In this document: one piece after another, positions 5,987 through 12,840 of the stretch
How the letters are laid out: each line of letters begins with the position of its first letter
Position numbering within the stretch: position 1 is the stretch's first letter
Assembly: GCA_947625455.1 (NCBI GenBank)
Contig: CANQOJ010000041.1
Location: 1-13,976, forward strand
DNA length: 13,976 bases
DNA from: an uncultured Clostridia bacterium
Lineage (GTDB): Bacteria; Bacillota; Clostridia; Oscillospirales; Ruminococcaceae
Direction of reading: 5' to 3'
Made by a program: the position numbers and the translations under genes
The notes under the pieces: model-generated
The model's database searches: none
Told to the model about the DNA's origin: nothing
What the model saw: the letters and a program-made list of their open reading frames with translations, nothing else

Positions 5987-7888
5987 ATGGGTAAAAAATA
6001 CATAAAAACGTGCGCTGTGGTTCTTTCAATGATTTTACTTGCAACAGGCTGTACGCGTTCAGATAATCAAACCGTTCATCACAGCAGTTCTTTTTCATCT
6101 GAAAGCAATTCTTCCGAAAACGAGTTTTCAAGTTCTTCGGATAAATCCGAAACATCAACCTCAAATCAACAATCAAACTCAAATCAAAGTTCAAGTTCCA
6201 AACAAAGCACACAGCAATCAAACTCAAATCAGAGTTCAAGTTCCAAACAAAGCGCACAGCAAACGGGTGCGCTTACAACCGAACTCAAGAAAAATTCATC
6301 CTGGAAAGAGGGAAATAATTACTGCGGGACAGTGGAACTGACTGTTAAAAACAGCGGGGCAACTGTTAATAACTGGAAAGTCAGCTTTAATGTTCCCAGC
6401 GGTTTTAAAATCACGAACAGCTGGAGCGCTGATTTTTCCGTAAACGGCACAACCGTAAATGTTTCGGGCAACACCTCTATACCGCAGAACGGTTCTTTTA
6501 CAGCGGGATTTAACTACAGCTGTCCGTCGGAATTTTCACCGTCTGGCGGGACTGCCGTTGGAAGTACGGCTCAAAGCAGCGCAAGCCCTTCAAGCAGTTC
6601 TCAAAACGGCGGTACAATCCCCTCGGAAAACGTTTCGGGAACAACTGCCGAGCTTCTTGAACGCGTTAAAGACGCAAAGCAGGGCGACGACTGGCTGCAT
6701 ACCGACGGGCGCAGGATACTTGACAAGGACGGCAAAGAAGTCTGGCTTACGGGTGTAAACTGGTTTGGCTATAACACGGGAACAAACACCTTTGACGGGC
6801 TTTGGAACAGTCAGCTTGCGCCTACTGTAAAGTCAATTGCCGACCACGGCTTCAACCTTATTCGCGTTCCTATATCAGCGCAGCTTATAAATCAATGGTC
6901 GGCGGGTGAATATCCGAAAGCTAACTACAACAATGCTTATAACACAGAACTTAACGATATGAACTCGCTTCAGATATTCGAGTATTTCTTAAAGCTTGCC
7001 GAACAGAACGGCATGAAAGTAATGCCCGATATTCACTGTGCGGAAACCGACGCGCAAGGTCACAACGTAAACCTCTGGTATACGGCGAATGTTACGGTTG
7101 AGGACTATTATCATGCGCTTGAATGGTTTGCAGACAGATATAAAAACAACGATACGATAATTGCTTTTGACATTAAAAATGAACCTCACGGAAAGCCCAA
7201 CGAACAAAACAAGGCTATCTGGAACAATTCAACCGACATAAACAACTGGAAATATGCCGCTGAAACCGCCGCAAAGCGCATTTTAGCGAAAAATCCGAAT
7301 TTGCTTATTATGGTTGAGGGAACGGAGATTTTCCCGATAAGTTCTTCAAATATGGACTATCATTCAACCGACAGCAAGGATTACTACTTCAACTGGTGGG
7401 GAGGAAATTTGCGGGGAGTAAAGAATTATCCCGTGAATTTGGGAAAATATCAGAATAAGCTTGTTTATTCGCCTCACGACTACGGACCTACGGTTTATGA
7501 ACAGCCGTGGTTTCAAAACGGGTATGATTACAACAGCCTTATGAAAGACTGCTGGCACGACAACTGGTTCTACATTTACGAGGACAACACCGCGCCGCTA
7601 CTTATAGGCGAATGGGGCGGATTTATGCGCGAGCCTAACCTGAAATGGATGACCTGCATGCGTCAGCTTATCAAGACATACCACTTAAATCACACATTCT
7701 GGTGCTTCAACGCAAATTCGGGCGATACGGGCGGACTTGTTCTTGACGACTTTAAGACATGGGACGGCGATAAATACGCGTTTGTAAAAGAAGTTCTGTG
7801 GCAGGAAAACGGGAAGTTTGTTGGTCTTGACCATGAAATCCCGCTTGGCGAAAACGGAATAACGCTAAGCAGTGCAAAAGGACTTTAA
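5987..7888 (+). CDS. Surface lipoprotein cellulase: CBM2-like module plus GH5 (GH5_1-like) endoglucanase
   Basis: A 633-residue exported enzyme. A lipoprotein signal peptide (residues 1-21, lipobox LATG before Cys22) predicts anchoring on the outer face of the membrane. A Ser/Asn/Gln-rich linker (about 23-91) contains two copies of a 15-residue repeat. A carbohydrate-binding module resembling CBM2 follows (about 92-178, with Trp106, Trp130 and Trp146 as likely binding or core aromatics), then a second Ser-rich linker (about 184-218). The catalytic GH5 (beta/alpha)8 domain (about 235-610) shows GVNWFGYNT, DIKNEPHG (acid/base Glu399), SPHDYG (His497), LIGEWGG (nucleophile Glu542) and NSGDTGG, the last very like GH5_1 endoglucanases such as Acidothermus E1. 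The expected activity is beta-1,4-glucan cleavage. There is no dockerin or sortase signal, so the lipid anchor is the only visible attachment. It has its own promoter. Confidence 0.95.
   Translation: MGKKYIKTCAVVLSMILLATGCTRSDNQTVHHSSSFSSESNSSENEFSSSSDKSETSTSNQQSNSNQSSSSKQSTQQSNSNQSSSSKQSAQQTGALTTELKKNSSWKEGNNYCGTVELTVKNSGATVNNWKVSFNVPSGFKITNSWSADFSVNGTTVNVSGNTSIPQNGSFTAGFNYSCPSEFSPSGGTAVGSTAQSSASPSSSSQNGGTIPSENVSGTTAELLERVKDAKQGDDWLHTDGRRILDKDGKEVWLTGVNWFGYNTGTNTFDGLWNSQLAPTVKSIADHGFNLIRVPISAQLINQWSAGEYPKANYNNAYNTELNDMNSLQIFEYFLKLAEQNGMKVMPDIHCAETDAQGHNVNLWYTANVTVEDYYHALEWFADRYKNNDTIIAFDIKNEPHGKPNEQNKAIWNNSTDINNWKYAAETAAKRILAKNPNLLIMVEGTEIFPISSSNMDYHSTDSKDYYFNWWGGNLRGVKNYPVNLGKYQNKLVYSPHDYGPTVYEQPWFQNGYDYNSLMKDCWHDNWFYIYEDNTAPLLIGEWGGFMREPNLKWMTCMRQLIKTYHLNHTFWCFNANSGDTGGLVLDDFKTWDGDKYAFVKEVLWQENGKFVGLDHEIPLGENGITLSSAKGL
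6167..6256 (+). repeat. Two tandem 45-bp units in the cellulase linker
   Basis: Two in-frame copies (6167-6211 and 6212-6256) each encode QQSNSNQSSSSKQS followed by Thr or Ala. The copies differ at only a few bases, which suggests a recent duplication in a linker whose length can probably vary between strains. Confidence 0.9.
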
Positions 7889-7894
7889 AATATA

Positions 7895-7916
7895 ACAGCG
7901 TAAAAAATTACGCTGT
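7895..7916 (+). other. Hairpin after the cellulase gene, without a T-tract
   Basis: A perfect 9-bp stem, ACAGCGTAA (7895-7903) with TTACGCTGT (7908-7916), has an AAAA loop. It is not followed by a run of T on the plus strand, so it is more likely a 3'-end stabilising or attenuating hairpin than an efficient terminator. The next gene lies 29 bases further on and could be partly co-transcribed. Confidence 0.55.
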
Positions 7917-7944
7917 GACGTTAAACTATGGGGAGTTGAATAAT

Positions 7945-9078
7945 TTGGGAAAAAAGATAGTGCGGGTTATAGGATATATTTTATGCGGGATAATGCTTGC
8001 GCTGTGCGCGGTGCTGGCGTTTGCGTCAGCGGCGTTCACAGCTGAGGAAACGGTCGGCGTATTCGGTATGAACATTTATCTTGTAAACGAGGACGGCATA
8101 CCGACAGTACCTAAAGGCAGCGCAGTTGTGGTAAATCCCTGTGCGCCGTATGAAGCCGACGAGGGGAAACTTGTGCTGTACAAGAACAACGAAAAGCTGT
8201 CGTTAGGCTATGGAAACGGTTACAGCGTTTCTGACGGAGTTTATCAGATTAACGTTATAGAAAACGGAAATGAAATTACTATTTCCGAAAACGACCTTAT
8301 AGGAAAAGCAGATTATTGCAGTGAAATTCTCGGAAAGGTTATAAGCTTTATAAAAACGCCTCTCGGAGTGTTCTGTATTGCGATTGTTCCCTGTCTTGTC
8401 CTTATTTTCTACGACATAATCAGAGCATTTGCGCTGAGGAGACCTCTGCCCGAGGTAATACCGCAGGTGAAGAACAAAAATTCCGAGCAGAAGTATGTTG
8501 ACAGAGGAATTTCGGTAAATGCTGACGGCAAGGGAACTTATTCGCGCACAACGGCGGCTTCGCCCACAGTGGCTGACGATGTTCTGTTTTCCCTGACAGC
8601 AAAGCAGAACAAGCCCGAAAAAAAGGAAACGCCTATTATTCCCCTTACGGACAAGCCTATAAACAAGCCGAAAACGGAATCTACTGCCGAAAAGCCGAAA
8701 AATGCGGGAGCACTGCGCCCGGATATTTCAACGGCAAGCACGGGCAGATTTGACAAAGTTGTACCGCTTGAAAAAAATCCCGCAGCAAAAAAGGAAGATG
8801 CTTCTGCTAAAAAAGAACCGAGCGATGCGTTTTTCACTCAGTCAACCGTTCCGCAGATACAGAAAAATGCGTATTTCCGCAACAGCAGGAACAACAGCGC
8901 TGAAAATGACAATGATGATGAAAACACGCGTCCTATGAAAACGGCGTCAAAGAGAAGTACCGAGATTATCGCGGGCAAGCGGGTTGAAGAACTTATAGGA
9001 GATGACGACGATATTCGCGATAAAAGCAGATATAACGATATTGACGAAATAATTTCGAGATTTAACAAGAAAGTTTAG
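7945..9078 (+). CDS. Two-pass membrane protein with a signal-peptidase I (S26)-like domain lacking the catalytic Ser
   Basis: About 377 residues. The N-terminal membrane anchor spans about residues 5-30, the extracytoplasmic domain about 31-137, the second membrane segment about 138-159, followed by a positive stop (RAFALRR) and a charged Lys/Pro/Ala/Asp-rich cytoplasmic tail of over 200 residues. The middle part follows the layout of SipW/archaeal-type signal peptidases: a IPTVPKGSAVVV strand where active enzymes have SMEPTxxxGdxv, a DLIGK strand, and a membrane segment beginning FIKTPLGVF and ending in PCLVLIFYDIIR, which closely resembles the C-terminal segment of those peptidases. The catalytic Ser is not seen (NEDGIPT replaces SGSMEPT), so it is probably an inactive relative with a binding or regulatory role. 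Start: TTG at 7945 with GGGGAG 9 bases ahead; a GTG at 7915 is inside the hairpin and less likely. The family assignment is a reading by eye. Confidence 0.65.
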   Translation: MGKKIVRVIGYILCGIMLALCAVLAFASAAFTAEETVGVFGMNIYLVNEDGIPTVPKGSAVVVNPCAPYEADEGKLVLYKNNEKLSLGYGNGYSVSDGVYQINVIENGNEITISENDLIGKADYCSEILGKVISFIKTPLGVFCIAIVPCLVLIFYDIIRAFALRRPLPEVIPQVKNKNSEQKYVDRGISVNADGKGTYSRTTAASPTVADDVLFSLTAKQNKPEKKETPIIPLTDKPINKPKTESTAEKPKNAGALRPDISTASTGRFDKVVPLEKNPAAKKEDASAKKEPSDAFFTQSTVPQIQKNAYFRNSRNNSAENDNDDENTRPMKTASKRSTEIIAGKRVEELIGDDDDIRDKSRYNDIDEIISRFNKKV

Positions 9079-9095
9079 AAAAGGTGATGATATTT

Positions 9096-9782
9096 ATGTC
9101 AGGACATAGCGGTGCAAAAAGACTTAACAGAATAGAACTTCCGTATTATACAAAGGGAGAAGAAATCTTCAATATGGTGTCGCATATTGTGGGCGGTGCG
9201 CTTGGGATTACAGCGACAACACTGTGCGTAATTATCGCCGCGCTTCATCATAATGTTTACGGTGTGATAAGCGGGGCGGTATACGGCGCGATGATGATAA
9301 TTCTCTACTGTATGTCAAGCATTTACCACGGACTTCACCCCGACCTTAAAGCCAAAAAGGTGTTCAGAATACTCGACCACTGCGCAATTTACCTGCTTAT
9401 AGCGGGAACTTATACGCCGTTTACGCTTTGCACTATACGCGAAGCTGACACGGCGCTTGGCTGGGTATATTTCGGAATACAGTGGGGACTTGCCGCGGCA
9501 GGGATTGTGCTTAACGCAATAGATATGAAAAAGTTTAAAACCCTGTCAATGCTTTTATATCTTGGGCTTGGGTGGTGTATAGTTTTTACGCTGAAAATCG
9601 TGTTTGAGGGAATAGGAGTAGGAGGACTTGTATTTTTGCTTACGGGAGGAGTTTGCTATACCATAGGCGCGGTGATTTACGGCATAGGCAAAAAACACGC
9701 TTATATGCATTCGGTTTTTCATTTGTTTGTGGTTGTCGGAAGTCTATTGCACTTCTTCTGCATACTGTTTTATGTCATGTAA
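9096..9782 (+). CDS. Hemolysin III / TrhA family (PAQR) membrane protein
   Basis: A 228-residue protein with about seven hydrophobic segments. Hallmarks of the family are SHIVGG (residues 29-34), SSIYHGL (74-80, the S-x3-H motif with His78), LDHCAIYLLIAGTYTP (93-108, Asp94) and the C-terminal HSVFH pair (His205, His209), together a likely zinc site inside the membrane as in PAQR receptors. Bacterial TrhA/YqfA proteins are linked to membrane lipid homeostasis; true haemolytic activity is known only for a few members and should not be assumed. The ATG at 9096 has AAAGGTGA 8 bases ahead and is chosen over the GTG at 9084 and the ATG at 9087, which lie within that ribosome site. It starts 17 bases after the preceding membrane protein, so the two are probably co-transcribed. 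Confidence 0.92.
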   Translation: MSGHSGAKRLNRIELPYYTKGEEIFNMVSHIVGGALGITATTLCVIIAALHHNVYGVISGAVYGAMMIILYCMSSIYHGLHPDLKAKKVFRILDHCAIYLLIAGTYTPFTLCTIREADTALGWVYFGIQWGLAAAGIVLNAIDMKKFKTLSMLLYLGLGWCIVFTLKIVFEGIGVGGLVFLLTGGVCYTIGAVIYGIGKKHAYMHSVFHLFVVVGSLLHFFCILFYVM

Positions 9783-9802
9783 TAAATCGGATAACAAACA
9801 AA

Positions 9803-9828
9803 GAGCGTAAACCCATCGGCTTACGCTC
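9803..9828. terminator. Bidirectional terminator between convergent trhA-like gene and rarA
   Basis: A perfect 8-bp stem GAGCGTAA (9803-9810) with TTACGCTC (9821-9828) and a 10-base loop. The plus strand continues CTATATTTTCG and the minus strand continues TTTGTTTGTT, so it can serve both convergent transcripts and looks better for the minus-strand operon. Confidence 0.8.
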
Positions 9829-9840
9829 CTATATTTTCGT

Positions 9841-11082
9841 CTATTTTATTTTCTTCCAATATTCCTCGGCGGATTTTTCGAACTTGTTGTCGCCGAAATG
9901 GTAATAAACCTTGTCTTTTAAATTGTCGGGCAAATACTGTTGTTTTACATAGTGGTTGGGAAAATCGTGTGGATAAAGATAGTTCTGACCGCGTATCTCC
10001 GCATCTTCTCCGTCACAGTGCTTGTTCTGCAAATGGCGCGGGAAATCACCGACAGCCCCGTTTTTAACATCGGCAAGCGCTTCATTTATCGCATTATAAC
10101 CGCTGTTGGACTTTGGAGATGTGGCAAGCAGTATAACCGCGTCTCCCAGAGGAATGCGCGCCTCGGGAAGTCCAAGCTGCATTGCGCTGTCAACGCAGGC
10201 TTTAACTATCGGAATAGCCTGCGGGTATGCCAACCCCACGTCCTCTGCGGCAATTACAAGCAATCGCCTTGAAAGCGAGATAATATCACCCGCGTCAATA
10301 AGCCTTGCGGCATAGTGTAGCGCGGCATTTTCGTCAGAACCCCTTATTGACTTCTGCAGCGCCGACAAGAGGTCGTAATGCTGGTCGCCGTCACGGTCAT
10401 AGCGCATATTACTGCGCTGGGTAAGTTCCTTTGCAAGTTCAAGGTCTACCCTGCCCTCAACCGCCGATAGCGCACAAAGTTCAACGGTATTAAGGCATTT
10501 TCTGACATCACCGCCGACACCGTGACATATATAATTTACCGCTTCGTCCGACACTTCATAGCTGACGCCGTTTTCTTTCGTCATCTCCGCAAACCCGCGC
10601 CTAACCGCCTTTTCAAGTTCCAAAGGCTCAACGGGCTTGAACTCAAAAACCGTACACCGCGACAAAATGGCGTTGTAAATATAGAAATACGGATTTTCCG
10701 TTGTTGACGCAATAAGCGTTATGGAACCGTTTTCTATGTATTCAAGCAGACTTTGCTGCTGCTTTTTATTTAGGTACTGTATCTCGTCAAGATACAGCAT
10801 TATCCCGCCGCTGCCCAAAAACGTGTCAAGTTCCCCGACAATCTCCTTTATGTCCGCGGTAGATGCGGAAGTACCGTTCAGCTTATGAAGCCGCATATTC
10901 GCAGAGTTTGCGATAATACGGGCAATTGTCGTCTTTCCGACTCCCGACGGACCATAGAAAATCATATTCGGAATTTTTCCCGAATTGATTATTTTCAGCA
11001 GCGGTTTGTTCTCACCTATAAGGTGGGGCTGTCCAACAACATCTTCAAGTTTTTCGGGGCGTATTTTATCCGCAAGAGGCAT
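9841..11082 (-). CDS. rarA: RarA/MgsA replication-associated recombination AAA+ ATPase
   Basis: A 413-residue protein of the usual RarA length. It has LADKIRPEKLEDVVGQPHL at the N-terminus, Walker A GPSGVGKTT (44-52), Walker B LYLDEIQ (96-102), sensor-1 STTENP (126-131) and an arginine finger in LSRC (Arg142). The C-terminal helical tetramerisation part includes DAGDIISLSRRLLVIAAEDVGLA and SPKSNSGYNAI, typical of RarA rather than clamp-loader RuvB or DnaX. RarA acts at stalled or damaged replication forks. The ATG at 11082 is chosen because it sits one base after the prs stop with a GAAAGAG ribosome site; a TTG at 11106 would overlap prs by 23 bases and has no clear site. It is the last gene of the minus-strand operon, ending at the shared terminator. 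Confidence 0.96.
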   Translation of the reverse strand: MPLADKIRPEKLEDVVGQPHLIGENKPLLKIINSGKIPNMIFYGPSGVGKTTIARIIANSANMRLHKLNGTSASTADIKEIVGELDTFLGSGGIMLYLDEIQYLNKKQQQSLLEYIENGSITLIASTTENPYFYIYNAILSRCTVFEFKPVEPLELEKAVRRGFAEMTKENGVSYEVSDEAVNYICHGVGGDVRKCLNTVELCALSAVEGRVDLELAKELTQRSNMRYDRDGDQHYDLLSALQKSIRGSDENAALHYAARLIDAGDIISLSRRLLVIAAEDVGLAYPQAIPIVKACVDSAMQLGLPEARIPLGDAVILLATSPKSNSGYNAINEALADVKNGAVGDFPRHLQNKHCDGEDAEIRGQNYLYPHDFPNHYVKQQYLPDNLKDKVYYHFGDNKFEKSAEEYWKKIK

Positions 11083-11083
11083 T

Positions 11084-12235
11084 TTAACTCTTTCTGTGCT
11101 GGGCAAGCAGCGCGTCGATTTTTGCGTGCGGATCGATAAGACTGCTTACGGAAATGTCATGGTTAAGCGAGGCAATGAAATATGCCATATACTTCGACAC
11201 ATCAACTTCTTTGAACCATTCGCGCTTTTTAAGTTCGGGAGAACGGTATGTAAGGTTAGTTCCGAAAACAGCGTCAATAATGCCCTGTTCGTATGCCTTG
11301 TCAAATTCTTCAAGACCGTTTGTGAAAATTGCATATGTGGCATACGCGAAAAACTGCTTAGCGCTGCGCTTTTTAAGTTCGCGTGCAACTTCAAGCATGC
11401 TCTCTCCGCTTGAAATAATATCGTCAGCTACGAAAACCGTTTTTCCCTCAACAGAAGTTCCTAAATATTCGTGGGCAACTATCGGGTTTCTGCCGTTTAC
11501 TATTGTCGAGTAATCACGGCGCTTATAGAACATTCCCATTTCAACGCCGAGAACAGACGCATAGAACATATTGCGGTTGAGCGCGCCCTCGTCCGGGCTG
11601 ATTACCATAAAATGTTCCTTGTCAACTTTAAGGTCGGGGAATGCGTTGAACATTGCCTTTAATACCTGATATGACGGAATAACGTTGTCAAATCCCATAA
11701 GCGGTATTGCATTACATACGCGCGGATCGTGCGCGTCAACTGTTATAATGTTTTCAACGCCCATATCCTGCAATTCCTGCAGCATAAACGCACAGTCAAG
11801 GCTCTCGCGGTAAGAGCGCCTATGCTGTCTGCCTCCGTAAAGCAAGGGCATAATTACGTTTATCCTGTGGGGTTTACCCGACGCTGCCTGGATTATGCGC
11901 TTTAAGTCGGCATAATGGTCGTCGGGCGACATATAGTTTACGTTGTCGAAATACTTATACTTTATGCTGTAATTGCCAACGTCAACGAGAATAAACAAAT
12001 CCTTGCCGCGAACTGTGTTTTTAATCAGTCCTTTTGCGTCTCCCGAAGCAAAACGCGGACACTCAGCTTCTATCACATAGTTGTACGGCTGTTTTCCGTT
12101 GCGTTCACTCCATTTTGTCAGATAGCCGTTAATTCTCGCGGCAAGTTCTTCTGTACCGCTCATAGCGATAAGTCCGAGAGGAGCAACCTCGTTGTATTCC
12201 TTATAAAGAACCTCTGTATTTTTTACGGTCGTCAT
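11084..12235 (-). CDS. prs: Ribose-phosphate pyrophosphokinase (PRPP synthase), long clostridial type
   Basis: A 383-residue enzyme, longer than the canonical form of about 315. It makes PRPP from ribose 5-phosphate and ATP for purine, pyrimidine, NAD, His and Trp synthesis. Visible motifs are the ATP-binding flexible loop RQHRRSYRESLD (136-147), VDAHDP (166-171, the divalent metal His region), ISPDEGA (212-218) and the PRPP/ribose-5-phosphate loop VFVADDIISSGES (267-279), matching the DDxxDTxGT motif with Ser in place of Asp-Thr. An extra N-terminal segment of about 50-70 residues and a longer C-terminus account for the length. The sequence matches the long subfamily I know from Clostridia. 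The ribosome site AGGAAGGAC precedes the ATG at 12235. rarA follows after one base, and the NADAR gene ends 44 bases upstream. Confidence 0.93.
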   Translation of the reverse strand: MTTVKNTEVLYKEYNEVAPLGLIAMSGTEELAARINGYLTKWSERNGKQPYNYVIEAECPRFASGDAKGLIKNTVRGKDLFILVDVGNYSIKYKYFDNVNYMSPDDHYADLKRIIQAASGKPHRINVIMPLLYGGRQHRRSYRESLDCAFMLQELQDMGVENIITVDAHDPRVCNAIPLMGFDNVIPSYQVLKAMFNAFPDLKVDKEHFMVISPDEGALNRNMFYASVLGVEMGMFYKRRDYSTIVNGRNPIVAHEYLGTSVEGKTVFVADDIISSGESMLEVARELKKRSAKQFFAYATYAIFTNGLEEFDKAYEQGIIDAVFGTNLTYRSPELKKREWFKEVDVSKYMAYFIASLNHDISVSSLIDPHAKIDALLAQHRKS

Positions 12236-12279
12236 TTTTGTCCTTCCTTTTCAATCCGTTTTGACGCTTTGCTGTAACA

Positions 12280-12840
12280 TCATATTTCATTTGCAGAAAT
12301 CCTGTCGCGCACTTCCATAAGCGCAAAACCGAGAAAATTTGTTCCTTTCCAAAAAAACGGGTTTTCAATGTTAATGTCGTTTTCAGCCAAACCTATGCCC
12401 CATATCCTGTCCAAAGGAGAAGCTTCAACAAGAATCCTGTTCCCCGTACCGAGCAGAAACGCCTTTAAATCCCCGTTCTGCGAGAATTTGGCAATATTCC
12501 CCTCGATAACGATTTGACAGCATTTCTCGTCCCAGGTTTTCTGAACAAATCCCGCAACGGATCTTCCGAGTTTTTGAAACTCGTGCGGGTGATTTGCCGA
12601 CATAATCGCGCTGTATGTTTTATTATCGCCGAAAATCAGTGCCTTTTGAGCCATCATATACTGCTCTGCGGTATGGTATTCCACGCCGTCAACAGTAAAT
12701 TTACAGTCCCACCACTGACTGAAACAAGCCTTTGAAACGCTTTGGTCATATTCGGGCTTTCCGCTCCAGAAGAACACATATTTCAAGCGTTCTCCCGAAG
12801 CGAAAAGCTCGCGAACATAGTTCAAATCATATTTCATCAT
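12280..12840 (-). CDS. NADAR (YbiA-like) N-glycosidase family protein
   Basis: A 186-residue single-domain protein. Family motifs are FWSGKP, CFSQWWDCKF (39-48), GVEYHTAEQYMMAQKA (52-67, with the conserved Glu59), GNRILVEASPLDRIWGIGL (133-151) and NFLGFALMEVRD (168-179). NADAR proteins are predicted or shown to cleave N-glycosidic bonds: YbiA-type members hydrolyse reactive early riboflavin intermediates, and other members remove ADP-ribose from guanine. Which applies here cannot be told from sequence. The ATG at 12840 overlaps the glyA stop (ATGA), and a second ATG follows at 12837; there is no strong ribosome site, so translation probably depends on coupling to glyA. It is second in the glyA-NADAR-prs-rarA operon. 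Confidence 0.9.
   Translation of the reverse strand: MMKYDLNYVRELFASGERLKYVFFWSGKPEYDQSVSKACFSQWWDCKFTVDGVEYHTAEQYMMAQKALIFGDNKTYSAIMSANHPHEFQKLGRSVAGFVQKTWDEKCCQIVIEGNIAKFSQNGDLKAFLLGTGNRILVEASPLDRIWGIGLAENDINIENPFFWKGTNFLGFALMEVRDRISANEI

Noticed and set aside
7915..7944. GTG at 7915 as start of the signal-peptidase-like protein
   Set aside because: It is inside the stem of the 7895-7916 hairpin and lacks a ribosome site, whereas the TTG at 7945 has GGGGAG 9 bases ahead and gives a normal basic signal-anchor start.
11083..11106. TTG at 11106 as start of RarA
   Set aside because: It would overlap prs by 23 bases and add residues not seen in the family; the ATG at 11082 starts exactly at the conserved N-terminus.
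11915..12277. 120-codon plus-strand open frame over prs
   Set aside because: Antisense to a conserved PRPP synthase, with no ribosome site or motif.
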